A stretch of DNA of 64,000 bases, taken from NCBI RefSeq assembly GCF_018388425.1, contig NZ_CP074406.1, positions 2,604,001 to 2,668,000 on the forward strand, read 5' to 3'. The notes below the pieces were generated by a model. The model worked only from the letters and a program-made list of their open reading frames with translations. It made no database searches and was not told where the DNA came from. The stretch is from Nocardioides faecalis (lineage in GTDB: Bacteria; Actinomycetota; Actinomycetes; Propionibacteriales; Nocardioidaceae). How positions within the stretch are numbered: position 1 is the first letter of the stretch; each line of letters starts with the position of its first letter. The translations under genes were made by a program, and so were the position numbers. Below, one piece after another: positions 9,082 to 17,629 of the stretch.

Positions 9082-10059
9082 TCACCAGGTCGGGCGGTCG
9101 CTGCCTCCCCCGGACGCGGGCGCGGAGGCGTCCTGCTGGCTGGCGCGACGCCGTGCTGCGCCGCTCATGCGCTCCTGGAGCTCGGCGGCCTTGTCCACCT
9201 CCGGCGAATCCGCGTCGGCGGTGGTCTCGCGCTGCGGCGCGCCGGACATCTTCTCCATCAACCGCTGCGATGCTTCGTGCAGCTGTTCGGCCTCCGACAT
9301 CGCACCGTCAGAGGCGGGAACCCCCGGTTCGCCAGAACCGTCCTCGCTGTCCTCCCCGCCACCATCCTCACCCTGCTCGCCGTCCTCGCCCGACTCACCA
9401 TCCTCCGCGGCGTCGCCGTCCTCCGACGAGTCGGCATCGTCGGAGGAGGTGTCGGTCTCCCCCGCCTCCGCGTCGGACGACGCTTCGTCGCTGGACGCCG
9501 AGTCGTCGTCGGACTGCTCTCCCTCCGCTGCGTCGTCCTCCTCCGACCCGGTCGCCGAGCATCCTTCAGCACCGGCGAGCAGCTGCTGGGCCTGGGCCCA
9601 CCGGGCTCGGGCGTCGATCCGGTCCCCCGCCTCGTCCAGCTCGTCGCCGAGCACTTCGAGGGCGAGGGCCCCGTTCAGCACCACGCGACACAGCGCGTCC
9701 TCCGGGGCGATGGCGCGGGCGCGGCCGAACAGCTCGGCGGCCTCGAGCCAGCGCCCTTGGGAGAAGACGGCGACGCCGAGGTCGTACGGCGCCTTCCACC
9801 GCTCGACCACGTCGATCCGGTCAGCCACGCGGAACCAGCGCTCGGCATCGGCGAAGCGTTCCTCTCTCCAGGCCCGCTCCCCCATGACCGCGCTCGTCCC
9901 GAGCACCCCCAGGTACGCCGTCACCGCGATCATCCCGGTCAGACCCAGCATTCCTGCACGTCGCACCCGGCTGCGTCGCCTGGCCTCGACCGGGTCGTCG
10001 AGGCCGCCGTCCCTCAAGCCCTGGACTCGCTCGCTGCCGCGCGATGGTCGCCGAATCAC
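9082..10059 (-). CDS. TPR membrane protein with acidic low-complexity tail (BatC-like)
   Basis: This is a 325-aa protein with one N-terminal membrane helix (GMLGLTGMIAVTAYLGVLG). About three TPR-like helical repeats follow (AERWFRVADRI..., YDLGVAVFSQGRWLEAAELFGRA), then from roughly residue 175 to 260 a run of Asp, Glu and Ser (DSSEDGDAAEDG style). The C-terminal part (QRLMEKMSGA, repeated as LQERMSGAARR) has two similar short helices. The GTG start at 10059 has AAGGAGG upstream and overlaps the stop of the preceding vWA gene. Position last in a MoxR-DUF58-vWA-vWA row matches BatC-type partners. Confidence 0.8.
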   Translation of the reverse strand: MIRRPSRGSERVQGLRDGGLDDPVEARRRSRVRRAGMLGLTGMIAVTAYLGVLGTSAVMGERAWREERFADAERWFRVADRIDVVERWKAPYDLGVAVFSQGRWLEAAELFGRARAIAPEDALCRVVLNGALALEVLGDELDEAGDRIDARARWAQAQQLLAGAEGCSATGSEEDDAAEGEQSDDDSASSDEASSDAEAGETDTSSDDADSSEDGDAAEDGESGEDGEQGEDGGGEDSEDGSGEPGVPASDGAMSEAEQLHEASQRLMEKMSGAPQRETTADADSPEVDKAAELQERMSGAARRRASQQDASAPASGGGSDRPTW

Positions 10060-11006
10060 GATGCCTCCTTGATCTCACGCCAACGGCGTACCGCCACCAC
10101 CAGGTGGGCCAGCAGGAACGGCACCAACGCGAGTGCCACGATCCAGTAGTGCTCCGCGCCCGGCACCAGCTCGCGCTCGGGACCGGCCGCCTGGACGGTG
10201 GTGTCGGGCAGGCCGTCCGCACCACTGCGGTGGGCGTAGGTGCCCGAGAGCTCCTCGGCGATGCCACGCAACGCGTCCTCATCGATCACCGAGCGCTGTT
10301 GCACCCCGTCGCGGGTGACCAGGGCCGAGTCGTCCGGGGCGATGGGCATCACGCCGCCGGCACTCGTGCCGTACCCGAGCACCCACGCCTCGTGCACCAG
10401 GTCGGCCAGGGGCGCGAACGAGGCGCGCGCGGCCGCCTGGGTCTGCTCACCGTCGCCCGCGTAGACGATCATCCGCCGGTTCCCGGGCCGCAGCTCCGCC
10501 GCCCTGACGAGCACCTCACGGGCGAGGTCGACACCGACGGAGACATCCGATCCGGTCGCCTTCGCGGACGGTCGCCAGCCCACGGTCCTCAGGGTGGTGA
10601 CCACGCTGTTCACGTCGGTCGTGGCCGGGACCAGGACGCGCGCTGTGTCGTCGAAGGTGATCACTGTGACGTGGGCGCCGGCGGCGTCCGCGACCAGTGC
10701 GGCGAGGTCCTCCCCGGCGCCTTCCATCCGTGAACGCCCACCGCGGTGGTCAAGCGCACCCATGGACGCAGTGCGGTCGAGCATCACCACGACGTCCGCA
10801 GCGACGGCGACCGGTGTCTCGACCTCCTGCTCCCCGGAGGGCCGCAGCGCGATCACCACCAGCCCGGCGGCGACGAGGACCCGCACCGCCCCCGTCACCC
10901 CTCCCGCCCGTGATGCTCGTCCCCAGTCCTTCGCCGTCGCCACCACGATCGCCGCGAGCCCGGCGACCGTCAGGGCCACCAGCCACCACTCCGACTGCCA
11001 GGTCAC
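10056..11006 (-). CDS. vWA-domain membrane protein (BatB-like)
   Basis: The product is 316 aa with two N-terminal helices, a von Willebrand factor A domain and a C-terminal helix (HYWIVALALVPFLLAHLVVAV) followed by a basic tail. The metal-ion-dependent adhesion site reads DRTASM instead of the common DxSxS, a form seen in BatB-type proteins, and is followed by the conserved GDGEQTQ region. Its ATG overlaps the stop of the upstream vWA gene by four bases. Together the two vWA proteins probably form a membrane-bound partner pair for the MoxR ATPase encoded upstream. Confidence 0.85.
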   Translation of the reverse strand: MTWQSEWWLVALTVAGLAAIVVATAKDWGRASRAGGVTGAVRVLVAAGLVVIALRPSGEQEVETPVAVAADVVVMLDRTASMGALDHRGGRSRMEGAGEDLAALVADAAGAHVTVITFDDTARVLVPATTDVNSVVTTLRTVGWRPSAKATGSDVSVGVDLAREVLVRAAELRPGNRRMIVYAGDGEQTQAAARASFAPLADLVHEAWVLGYGTSAGGVMPIAPDDSALVTRDGVQQRSVIDEDALRGIAEELSGTYAHRSGADGLPDTTVQAAGPERELVPGAEHYWIVALALVPFLLAHLVVAVRRWREIKEAS

Positions 11007-11968
11007 CTGCGTCTCCTCTCTGCCGTCGAGGACAGCCCGAGACCCACCAGCGCGAGGAGGACGCCCGGGACGATGACGTCGAAGCTGCGGTCCTGAGCCA
11101 GGGCCAGCAACGCGGTGCGCTCCTGGTCCTTCACCGCGCGCGTGATCACCACCGTGTTCGTGGGCTCCTCGGGGGTCAGCACCAGGACGTCGCCGTGGGT
11201 GCGCGCGGTCTGTGCGCGCAGCTCGGCCGTGGCGTGGGGCTGGGCTCCTCGCGGCGTCACCCCGAACACCATGACGCCGCGCTCGACCGCGAGGTCGGTG
11301 GCCTGCGGCAGGGTGTAGATGGAGTCACCGGAGACGAGGTTGTCGGTGGCCAGGACCAGCGTGCGGGCCCGCGTCTCGTCGGGACGGTCGAAGTGCTGCA
11401 CACAGCTGGCCAGACCGTCTCCCACGAGCGACGACCCCGACGCGGGGGCGGTCGTGCCGGCCACGGGCTCCTCGGAGAGGAGCTCCTCGCGGGCGGCCGT
11501 GAGCCTCCTCGCCACTTCGTCGTGGTCGTCGGTCAGGGCGAAGCCGGTGACGGCGTTGGCATCGAACATCACGAAGCCGATGCGCTCCTCGGTGAGCTCA
11601 GCGCTCAGCGCCACATAGGTGTCGAGGACGTCCTCGACCACCGGCACCATCGACCCCGAGACGTCCATGCACAGCACGACGTCGCGCTGCTGGAGCGCCT
11701 CGTCCTCGTCGGTGACCATCACGAACCGGGCGCCCAGCAGCGCCGTACCGGCCACGGCCAGGGCCACGCCGATGAGCCCGAGCCGACGGCGACGTGACTC
11801 TGTCCGGACGATCGTCCTCCATGACGGCAGCTCTCGAAGCCGTTCGGCGCCGGCGACCGGGACCCTGTCGCCGCGGGAGGCGCGGGCGCCCCAGCGCCAC
11901 GCGGCCAGCGCCGTCACGAGGGCGGCCCCGACGACCGCGGCGCCGACCCACCACTGGATCAGGGCCAC
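11003..11968 (-). CDS. vWA-domain membrane protein (BatA-like)
   Basis: This 321-aa protein has a first helix at residues 5-25, a second near residue 65-85, a vWA domain with an intact MIDAS (CMDVSGSM) and a C-terminal helix (VIVPGVLLALVGLGL). The GTG start at 11968 overlaps the preceding gene by ten bases, so translation is coupled. In Bat operons such proteins act at the cytoplasmic membrane with a MoxR ATPase and DUF58 protein; their substrate is generally unknown. Confidence 0.87.
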   Translation of the reverse strand: MALIQWWVGAAVVGAALVTALAAWRWGARASRGDRVPVAGAERLRELPSWRTIVRTESRRRRLGLIGVALAVAGTALLGARFVMVTDEDEALQQRDVVLCMDVSGSMVPVVEDVLDTYVALSAELTEERIGFVMFDANAVTGFALTDDHDEVARRLTAAREELLSEEPVAGTTAPASGSSLVGDGLASCVQHFDRPDETRARTLVLATDNLVSGDSIYTLPQATDLAVERGVMVFGVTPRGAQPHATAELRAQTARTHGDVLVLTPEEPTNTVVITRAVKDQERTALLALAQDRSFDVIVPGVLLALVGLGLSSTAERRRR

Positions 11969-12444
11969 CTGTTCACCACCGCCAGCGCACGAGTGCCGCC
12001 GTCGGCGACGTGGGCGGCGCTCGGAGACCGGCCCTCGGCCTGGAAGACCATGTCGGCCAGCTCGACGAGCACCTCGACCGCCGGAGCCAGCCGGGGGTCC
12101 CGCTCGGCCGCCCGGAGCCAGTCCGCGCGGGTCGTGAAGTCGAGGTCGGTCGCCGTCACCGTGCCGAGGAAGGCCCGCACCTCACCGCTGATCTGCGCCG
12201 CCGCGCGCCGACGCTCGACGTCGTCGCGGAGAGTAGCCGCGTCGGCAAGCAGCGCCTCGATTCGACCGGTGGCGGCGGCGCGCAACGCGTCGACGTCGAC
12301 GCCGCCCGCCGGCGCGGTCTGCCGCAACGCACGTCGTACGACGAGCGCCACCAGCACGCTCCCGGCGAGGCACACGACCGCGGCCGCCCACCACCAGTGT
12401 GCGTAGAGGACGGGCGGGTTGATTCGTTCGAGCTCAGCGGCCAC
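11959..12444 (-). CDS. small membrane protein of MoxR/vWA cluster (DUF4381-like position)
   Basis: The product is 161 aa with one strong membrane helix (WWWAAAVVCLAGSVLVALVV, residues about 17-36) and a helical cytoplasmic domain. Size, topology and place between DUF58 and the first vWA gene match the DUF4381 slot of Bat operons, but sequence similarity is only suggestive. The GTG start at 12444 overlaps the DUF58 stop by eleven bases. Confidence 0.7.
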   Translation of the reverse strand: MAAELERINPPVLYAHWWWAAAVVCLAGSVLVALVVRRALRQTAPAGGVDVDALRAAATGRIEALLADAATLRDDVERRRAAAQISGEVRAFLGTVTATDLDFTTRADWLRAAERDPRLAPAVEVLVELADMVFQAEGRSPSAAHVADGGTRALAVVNRWP

Positions 12445-13327
12445 GCCGCCTCCCCTCCATCAGTGACAGCAGGTCAGGGATCGCGTCCTCGAGCCGGGCC
12501 AGCCGGACGTGGGGCACGCCCAGCCGTCGCAGGGCCGCGTCCAGTCGTTCGTGACGGTCGGCATCGGCGGCGGCCAGCTCGGCCGCGAGGACCGGATGCG
12601 CGCCGACGAAGCCGGGCACGGGCCGGGCGGCGACGACGTCGGTGGCCGACACCCCGCGACGAGCGATGGCGGTGGGGTCGACGTCCGCGACGGTCAGCAC
12701 CACCAGCTCGTGCTGGGCTGCCAACCGGACCAGACGGTGCTCCAAGGCGGTGTCGGGTTCCACGTCGCCCAGCACCAGCACCATCAGGGTGCGCCGGCGC
12801 ATCGCGCCGGCGGCGTGGTCCAGCAGCTCGAGCGTGCGCTGCGCTCCGGCATCCGGTTCACAGGACTGCACCACCGCCTCCAGCATCCGCTCGAGGGCGA
12901 CCTCCCGGGTGCTGGGGCGGGTGGCCGTGAGGCCGTGCGGGCCGGTGTGGACCATGCCGACGTGGTCGCCGGCACGCAGAGCGATCCAGCCGAGCAGTCC
13001 CGCCGCGGTCACGGCGACGTCGCGCTTGAGGTCGGTCGTCCCCGGTGCCCAGTGGGAGGCGGCCGCGAGCTCGCGCCCGGTGTCCACGACAAGCATCACC
13101 ACGGCCTTGCGCTCAGCGACGTGGCGCTTGACGAGCAGGTCCCCGTGGCGGGCCGTGGCCTTCCAGTCGATGTCGGCGACGTCGTCGCCGGGCACGTAGG
13201 CGCGCAGGTCGGAGAAGTCGAGACTGCGCGAGTGCACCGTCGAGGCGTGCCGCCCGTCCAGCAGGGTGCGGACCCGCCGGCGGGCGATCAGCTCCGCCCG
13301 GGTGCGGACACGAGTGAGGAGCGCCAT
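12434..13327 (-). CDS. DUF58 domain-containing protein
   Basis: The 297-aa soluble protein carries the DUF58 signature DFSDLRAYVPGDD...DIDWKATAR near residues 37-61, then a degenerate vWA-like fold (VVMLVVDTGREL). DUF58 proteins accompany MoxR ATPases and are thought to link them to vWA membrane partners. The ATG lies three bases after the MoxR stop. It lacks the N-terminal membrane helices found in longer DUF58 proteins, so it is the short soluble form. Confidence 0.9.
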   Translation of the reverse strand: MALLTRVRTRAELIARRRVRTLLDGRHASTVHSRSLDFSDLRAYVPGDDVADIDWKATARHGDLLVKRHVAERKAVVMLVVDTGRELAAASHWAPGTTDLKRDVAVTAAGLLGWIALRAGDHVGMVHTGPHGLTATRPSTREVALERMLEAVVQSCEPDAGAQRTLELLDHAAGAMRRRTLMVLVLGDVEPDTALEHRLVRLAAQHELVVLTVADVDPTAIARRGVSATDVVAARPVPGFVGAHPVLAAELAAADADRHERLDAALRRLGVPHVRLARLEDAIPDLLSLMEGRRRGR

Positions 13328-13330
13328 CGA

Positions 13331-14317
13331 TCAGGGAGTGCGGACCGCCGCGAACACCGCGTCCACGACGTCGTCGGGGCTCACCTTGGCCGCGACGGCC
13401 TCGAAGGTGAGCACGAGGCGATGGCGCAGCACCTGGTGGCGCACCCCAACCACGTCCTCCGGGCGGACGTGGTCGCGCCCGTCGAGGACGGCCGCCGCGC
13501 GAGCGGCCTGCAGGAACGCGATGGCACCTCGCGGGCTGGCGCCGTGCTCCACGTAGCGCGCGGTCTCCGCCGGCAGGAACGCACCAGGGTCGCGGGTGAT
13601 GTTCACGATCTCCACGACGTAGCGCAGGATCGACTCGTCGACGTGCGCCCGGTCCGCGACCGACTGGAGGAACACAACGTCGTCCAGGGACGCCACCGGG
13701 TCGACGCTGCTGTCTCGCAGCGCGCCGTCGGCGATCCGGCGCAGCATCTGGGCCTCCTCGTGCGGACTCGGGTGGCGGAGCACCTCCTTGAGCAGGAAGC
13801 GGTCCATCTGCGCCTGCGGCAGGACGTAGGTGCCCTCCTCGTCGATCGGGTTCTGGGTGGCCAGCACCAGGAAGGGGTCGGGCAACCGGTGCGTCACCCC
13901 ACCGATCGTGGTCTGACGCTCCTGCATCGCCTCCAACATCGCCGACTGGGTCTTGGCGGAGGACCGGTTGATCTCGTCGAGCAGCACGAAGTGGGCATGC
14001 ACCGGCCCCAGCTGGGTGGAGAACGTGGCCGTGCGGGGGTCGTACACCTGCGTGCCGATGATGTCCGAGGGCAGCAGGTCGGGGGTGCACTGCACCCGGG
14101 AGAAGCTGGCCGCGACCGCCGAAGAGAGCACGGAGGCTGAGAGGGTCTTGGCCAGTCCCGGCACGGACTCCAAGAGGACATGACCACGCGCCATGACGGT
14201 GATCAACAGGCTGCGCAACAAGGTGCGCTGGCCCACCACCTTGCTGGCGAAAGCACCCTCGACGGCGGCGATGATGGTGGTGGCCCGCTCGAGGTCGTGG
14301 GGGCTCAGCTGCGACAT
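13331..14317 (-). CDS. MoxR-family AAA+ ATPase
   Basis: The product is 328 aa. Walker A reads ESVPGLAKT and Walker B FVLLDEINRS; downstream are sensor-1 (LATQNPIDEEGTYVLP) and an arginine-rich C-terminal lid (HGASPRGAIAFLQAARAAA), all typical of MoxR. The ATG at 14317 has AGGAGAAG upstream and lies inside the end of the ECF S-component gene (13-base overlap). Family members act as chaperone-like motors with vWA partners, which are encoded just downstream. What this one remodels is unknown; its presence in a B12-riboswitch operon suggests a role in assembly or metal/cofactor handling. Confidence 0.93.
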   Translation of the reverse strand: MSQLSPHDLERATTIIAAVEGAFASKVVGQRTLLRSLLITVMARGHVLLESVPGLAKTLSASVLSSAVAASFSRVQCTPDLLPSDIIGTQVYDPRTATFSTQLGPVHAHFVLLDEINRSSAKTQSAMLEAMQERQTTIGGVTHRLPDPFLVLATQNPIDEEGTYVLPQAQMDRFLLKEVLRHPSPHEEAQMLRRIADGALRDSSVDPVASLDDVVFLQSVADRAHVDESILRYVVEIVNITRDPGAFLPAETARYVEHGASPRGAIAFLQAARAAAVLDGRDHVRPEDVVGVRHQVLRHRLVLTFEAVAAKVSPDDVVDAVFAAVRTP

Positions 14318-15201
14318 GTCTTCTCCTGCTCGGTAGGCGTGACTGCCCAGAGGGCGTCGATTCGTGAACTGTCCTCGCGGCGCCGTACGGCGGCGCGAAG
14401 CGCGTGGTCGGTGGCGGGCCGGTACGTCGTCGGCCGGTGGGTGGGGCCGCGCAGGGCCCGGAGCACCGGCAGGCCGAGCACCGCGACGAGGAACGCGGTG
14501 GTGAGGCCGCGGACCGTGTCGAGGGCCAAGGAGGTCTCCACGGTGTAGGACCACAACCGGGTCAGCACCTCGCCCGCCGGGAGACCAGGCACGTAGTGCT
14601 CGGTCGTGGACCCGCTCATCTGGGCCCAGCCGATGAGGTTGAGCAGGACCCCGCTCAGCACCCCGGCGCCTACCGCGAGCGGTACGGCGAGGAGCCAGGC
14701 CGTCACGGTCGGCACCGCGCGCAGCACGGCACCCAGGGCACCGACCGCGGCCCATGCCACGCACTGCGAGGGCAACGTCTCGGCAGGGGTGGAGGCCAGC
14801 ATGGTCGAGCAGAGGGCTGCCGAGGCGCCGGTGAGGACCCCACCGGCGAGCCCGAGGCCGGCGCCGGCGAGGAGCGGAAGGGCGTGCACGACCTCGACGC
14901 CCGCCGTTCCCGGGTTGAAGAGGGTCCGCAGGACGCAGTCCCCTGCGACCAGGGCGGTGACGGCGGCGAGTGCGTCGGGACGCCGTCCGGCACCCCGCCA
15001 CATCGCGCTCGCGAGCAGTCCGAGCCCGGCGACCTGGGCCCCGAGCACCCATGGCGCCTCAGCGCGCACCTGGCTGGCGTCCGGGGCTCCCACGGAGTCC
15101 CACACCGGCCAGCCCGTCCACACCAGGCCGCCTGCCAACCACAGCACGGCGACGGCGGTCGCGGCGCGACCGGTCCCGGTCACGGGGGTCCAACCCTTCA
15201 T
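14305..15201 (-). CDS. ECF transporter S component-like membrane protein
   Basis: This 298-aa polytopic protein has about six to seven hydrophobic segments (for example AVAVLWLAGGLVWTGW, ALPLLAGAGLGLAGGVL, LLAVPLAVGAGVLSGVLL, GLTTAFLVAVLGLPVLRAL). It follows genes for the T and A components of an ECF transporter and is controlled by a cobalamin riboswitch, so a B12 or B12-precursor binding subunit is the best guess. It is longer than common S components (about 180-220 aa). The start overlaps the ATPase stop by four bases. The substrate is inferred, not shown. Confidence 0.75.
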   Translation of the reverse strand: MKGWTPVTGTGRAATAVAVLWLAGGLVWTGWPVWDSVGAPDASQVRAEAPWVLGAQVAGLGLLASAMWRGAGRRPDALAAVTALVAGDCVLRTLFNPGTAGVEVVHALPLLAGAGLGLAGGVLTGASAALCSTMLASTPAETLPSQCVAWAAVGALGAVLRAVPTVTAWLLAVPLAVGAGVLSGVLLNLIGWAQMSGSTTEHYVPGLPAGEVLTRLWSYTVETSLALDTVRGLTTAFLVAVLGLPVLRALRGPTHRPTTYRPATDHALRAAVRRREDSSRIDALWAVTPTEQEKTCRS

Positions 15202-16634
15202 CGGGACTCCCTCAGGACGTCAGCCACGCGCAAGGCACGGGATCCGGCGCGACGCAGCGCGGGTGGTTGCGGAAGCCGGTCGGCCACCAGGGCAGGCGGG
15301 CCCAGCACGGCCGCGCCGTCGGGTCCGCTCCCGGCCGGAGGAAGGACGAGCAGACGGTGACAGGCACGGACCAGCAGCTCGGCGTCATGGGACACGAGCA
15401 GGACCGCGGTGCTCGCGTCACGTTCGGCCAGCGCCGACGCCAGGACACGACGTCCGTGGGCGTCGAGCCCCGCCTCCGGCTGGTCGAGGACCTCGGTCCG
15501 CCCGGATGCGGTCCCGAGGGCCCACGCCACTGCGCGACACTCACCGGTGCTGTGCTGGCGCAGGGTGCGCGCCGGGTCGACGACGGCGAGCCGTCCGGCT
15601 TCGGCGAGGACCGCAGCGGGGTCTCCCCCGTGGGCGCGACACCACGCGGTCACCAGGCGGCCGAGAGCGACGTGGTCCGGCCAGCTCAGCCGCGGACGTG
15701 GCCGTGCCTCGCCGTCCGTGGTCGCCGCGAGCCGAGCGGCCACGGCAAGCGCCGTGCTCCGGTCGCCGTCGGCCGGCACGATCCCGAGCGTCTCGCCCGC
15801 GACCACCTCGACCGGCCAGGGCAGGCCGGAGCGCCCGGGCGAGACCGAGGTCGCGGTGGCGTCCCGTGCCGGTGCGGCACCTCGGGTCGGCACCGCCGAG
15901 CGCACCTCGGGGTGGGCGCCCAGCCCAGCGAGGTCCCACCACGCGGCACGGGGAGCGCCGAGGGCCCGCGCCAGCGCCGCCTCGGGCGGCAGCGGCAGCG
16001 TCCGCGGGGTCCACGTCGCGCCCGCCTGCACGGCTGGGCCCTGGCCTTCGAGGAACTCCACGACCGTGTCGGCGTGGGGAACGGCCACGGCGAGATCGTG
16101 CTCGATCCAGCAGACGTCGACCCCGGAGTCGGCGCAGGCACGCACGGTCTCGGCGAGTGCGCGTCGCAGCGAGGGCGTGAGGTGGGTCAGCGGCTGGTCG
16201 AGGACGAGCAGCGTAGGGGTTCCCTCGGCGCGGGTGGCCCGCGACCGGATCACCCCGTGCAGAGCAGGAAGGACCGCCGCTGTCGCCGGATCGAGGGTCC
16301 GGGCCCGGACGCGGAGGTCCTCCTGTCCCGTCACCTCTCGCCAGAGCCGCGCAGCCAGGGCACCGTTGGACCCCAGCGCCTGAGCCACCGTGACGTCCAG
16401 GGTCGGGTCGAGCCGCACGCCGCCCACATGGTGGATCGTGACGTGCTGCGACCACGTGCCCCGCACGAGCGCCGCCCTGGGGAGCGCGTCTCCCAAGACA
16501 TCGGCGACCACGGACGCACCGGCCCCGCTGCGTCCGGTCAGCACCGTCACTCCGTCGACGGAGAAGGAGACGGGGCCGACCGCGACGCCACGCCCGGGGA
16601 GCCAGACGGCCAACCCCTCGATCTCGAAGGTCAT
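15198..16634 (-). CDS. fused ECF-type ABC ATPase with degenerate P-loops
   Basis: The 478-aa protein has two tandem ABC ATPase halves. In the first, the Walker A motif reads GRSGAGAS, with Ala in place of the invariant Lys; the Walker B-like segment is TLLVLDQP and the switch His is in IEHDLAV. In the second, the P-loop is GIVPADGDRST (Arg instead of Lys), the signature is STGE, Walker B is EVLDQPEAGLD and the H-loop LLVSHDAELL. It would energise the neighbouring EcfT/S membrane parts, but loss of both P-loop lysines is unusual. The ATG at 16634 overlaps the EcfT stop by four bases. Confidence 0.82.
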   Translation of the reverse strand: MTFEIEGLAVWLPGRGVAVGPVSFSVDGVTVLTGRSGAGASVVADVLGDALPRAALVRGTWSQHVTIHHVGGVRLDPTLDVTVAQALGSNGALAARLWREVTGQEDLRVRARTLDPATAAVLPALHGVIRSRATRAEGTPTLLVLDQPLTHLTPSLRRALAETVRACADSGVDVCWIEHDLAVAVPHADTVVEFLEGQGPAVQAGATWTPRTLPLPPEAALARALGAPRAAWWDLAGLGAHPEVRSAVPTRGAAPARDATATSVSPGRSGLPWPVEVVAGETLGIVPADGDRSTALAVAARLAATTDGEARPRPRLSWPDHVALGRLVTAWCRAHGGDPAAVLAEAGRLAVVDPARTLRQHSTGECRAVAWALGTASGRTEVLDQPEAGLDAHGRRVLASALAERDASTAVLLVSHDAELLVRACHRLLVLPPAGSGPDGAAVLGPPALVADRLPQPPALRRAGSRALRVADVLRESR

Positions 16635-17629
16635 CGCACGGCCCCTCCGGGGAAGGGCTTCCAGGTGGCGAGCGTCGCGGCCGGGAGCAGCAGGAGGGGG
16701 AGGGCGCGGAGGTAGGGGTCCAGGTCGACCATCGCGACGACGAGGTTCAGCGCGGCACACACCAGGACCACGACCTCTCCCGGGTCGGGCCTCTCGGCAC
16801 GCGGAAGGCTCAGGAGGAACCCCGTCGTGAGCACGGCCACTGCGAGCAGGAGTGACGCCTCGACGCCGCCCACGCCAGCAGCGACCGACGCCGCCAGCGC
16901 GAGGCCGGCCCCGACCAGCACCACGAGCGCCCGGACCCGCTCCGCAGGCCTGCCGCTCGGCGTCGACGCACCGAGCGCACGCCAAGAGGCAGCACGGTCC
17001 GCCGCAGCAGGCAAAACTCCACCGGACGCGACGCGCCCCAAGCTGTGCGCGCGCAACGGCGCCCGGCGCCGCTCGGCCCGGGCCAGCTCGTCGGCCAGGA
17101 AGCACCAGGGGTGGACCACCGGCGCCAGCCGGCCGAACGCCACGTCGGCGAGCCCGGCCAGCCGCTCACCGCTGACACACCGCGCCACGCAGGCGAGCAG
17201 CGCCAGGTGGGCGAGGGCCCGCAGGGCTAGCTCGACGCCCGTCCACAACCGCCCGGTCGTCACCGGCCCACCCACCCTGCCGCCTGAAGCCGGAGCCCAC
17301 TCCGGGAGCACCCACACCACGTCGCCACCGCTGCCAGGTCCCACGGCCACGGTCACCACCACCCACGCGGCCGCGACGCAGGACCCCATGGCCAGCACCG
17401 GTGCGGCAAGCCCGGCGCGTTCGCGGCCCCGGCAGAACCAGATGATGACCACGCCGACCAACACGCTCACCGGCATCCACAGGGACGACTCGCGACTCAG
17501 GAGGAGGAACGCGGTCCCCGCCCAGGCGATCCATCCGAGCGCGCCGAGATCGATCCGGGCGTGGGGGCGCCCGTGATCGGTCGCGCCCCGGACCGACGTC
17601 CCCCGGGCCGCCTTCTTTCGGGCCCTCAT
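16631..17629 (-). CDS. ECF transporter T component (CbiQ/EcfT-like)
   Basis: The product is 332 aa with membrane helices in the N-terminal part (GWIAWAGTAFLLLS, WMPVSVLVGVVIIWFC, GLAAPVLAMGSCVAAAWVVV) and C-terminal part, around a cytoplasmic region rich in Ala and Arg (DELARAERRRAPLRAHS) where EcfT proteins contact the ATPase. The ATG at 17629 follows GGAGGA and overlaps the upstream stop (ATGA). Gene order T, A-A', S with four-base overlaps supports a complete transporter. Confidence 0.8.
   Translation of the reverse strand: MRARKKAARGTSVRGATDHGRPHARIDLGALGWIAWAGTAFLLLSRESSLWMPVSVLVGVVIIWFCRGRERAGLAAPVLAMGSCVAAAWVVVTVAVGPGSGGDVVWVLPEWAPASGGRVGGPVTTGRLWTGVELALRALAHLALLACVARCVSGERLAGLADVAFGRLAPVVHPWCFLADELARAERRRAPLRAHSLGRVASGGVLPAAADRAASWRALGASTPSGRPAERVRALVVLVGAGLALAASVAAGVGGVEASLLLAVAVLTTGFLLSLPRAERPDPGEVVVLVCAALNLVVAMVDLDPYLRALPLLLLPAATLATWKPFPGGAVR

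Noticed and set aside
14318..15052. N-terminal extension of MoxR into the S-component gene
   Set aside because: The extension is Arg/Pro-rich shadow sequence, while ATG 14317 has a good ribosome site and a standard MoxR N-terminus.
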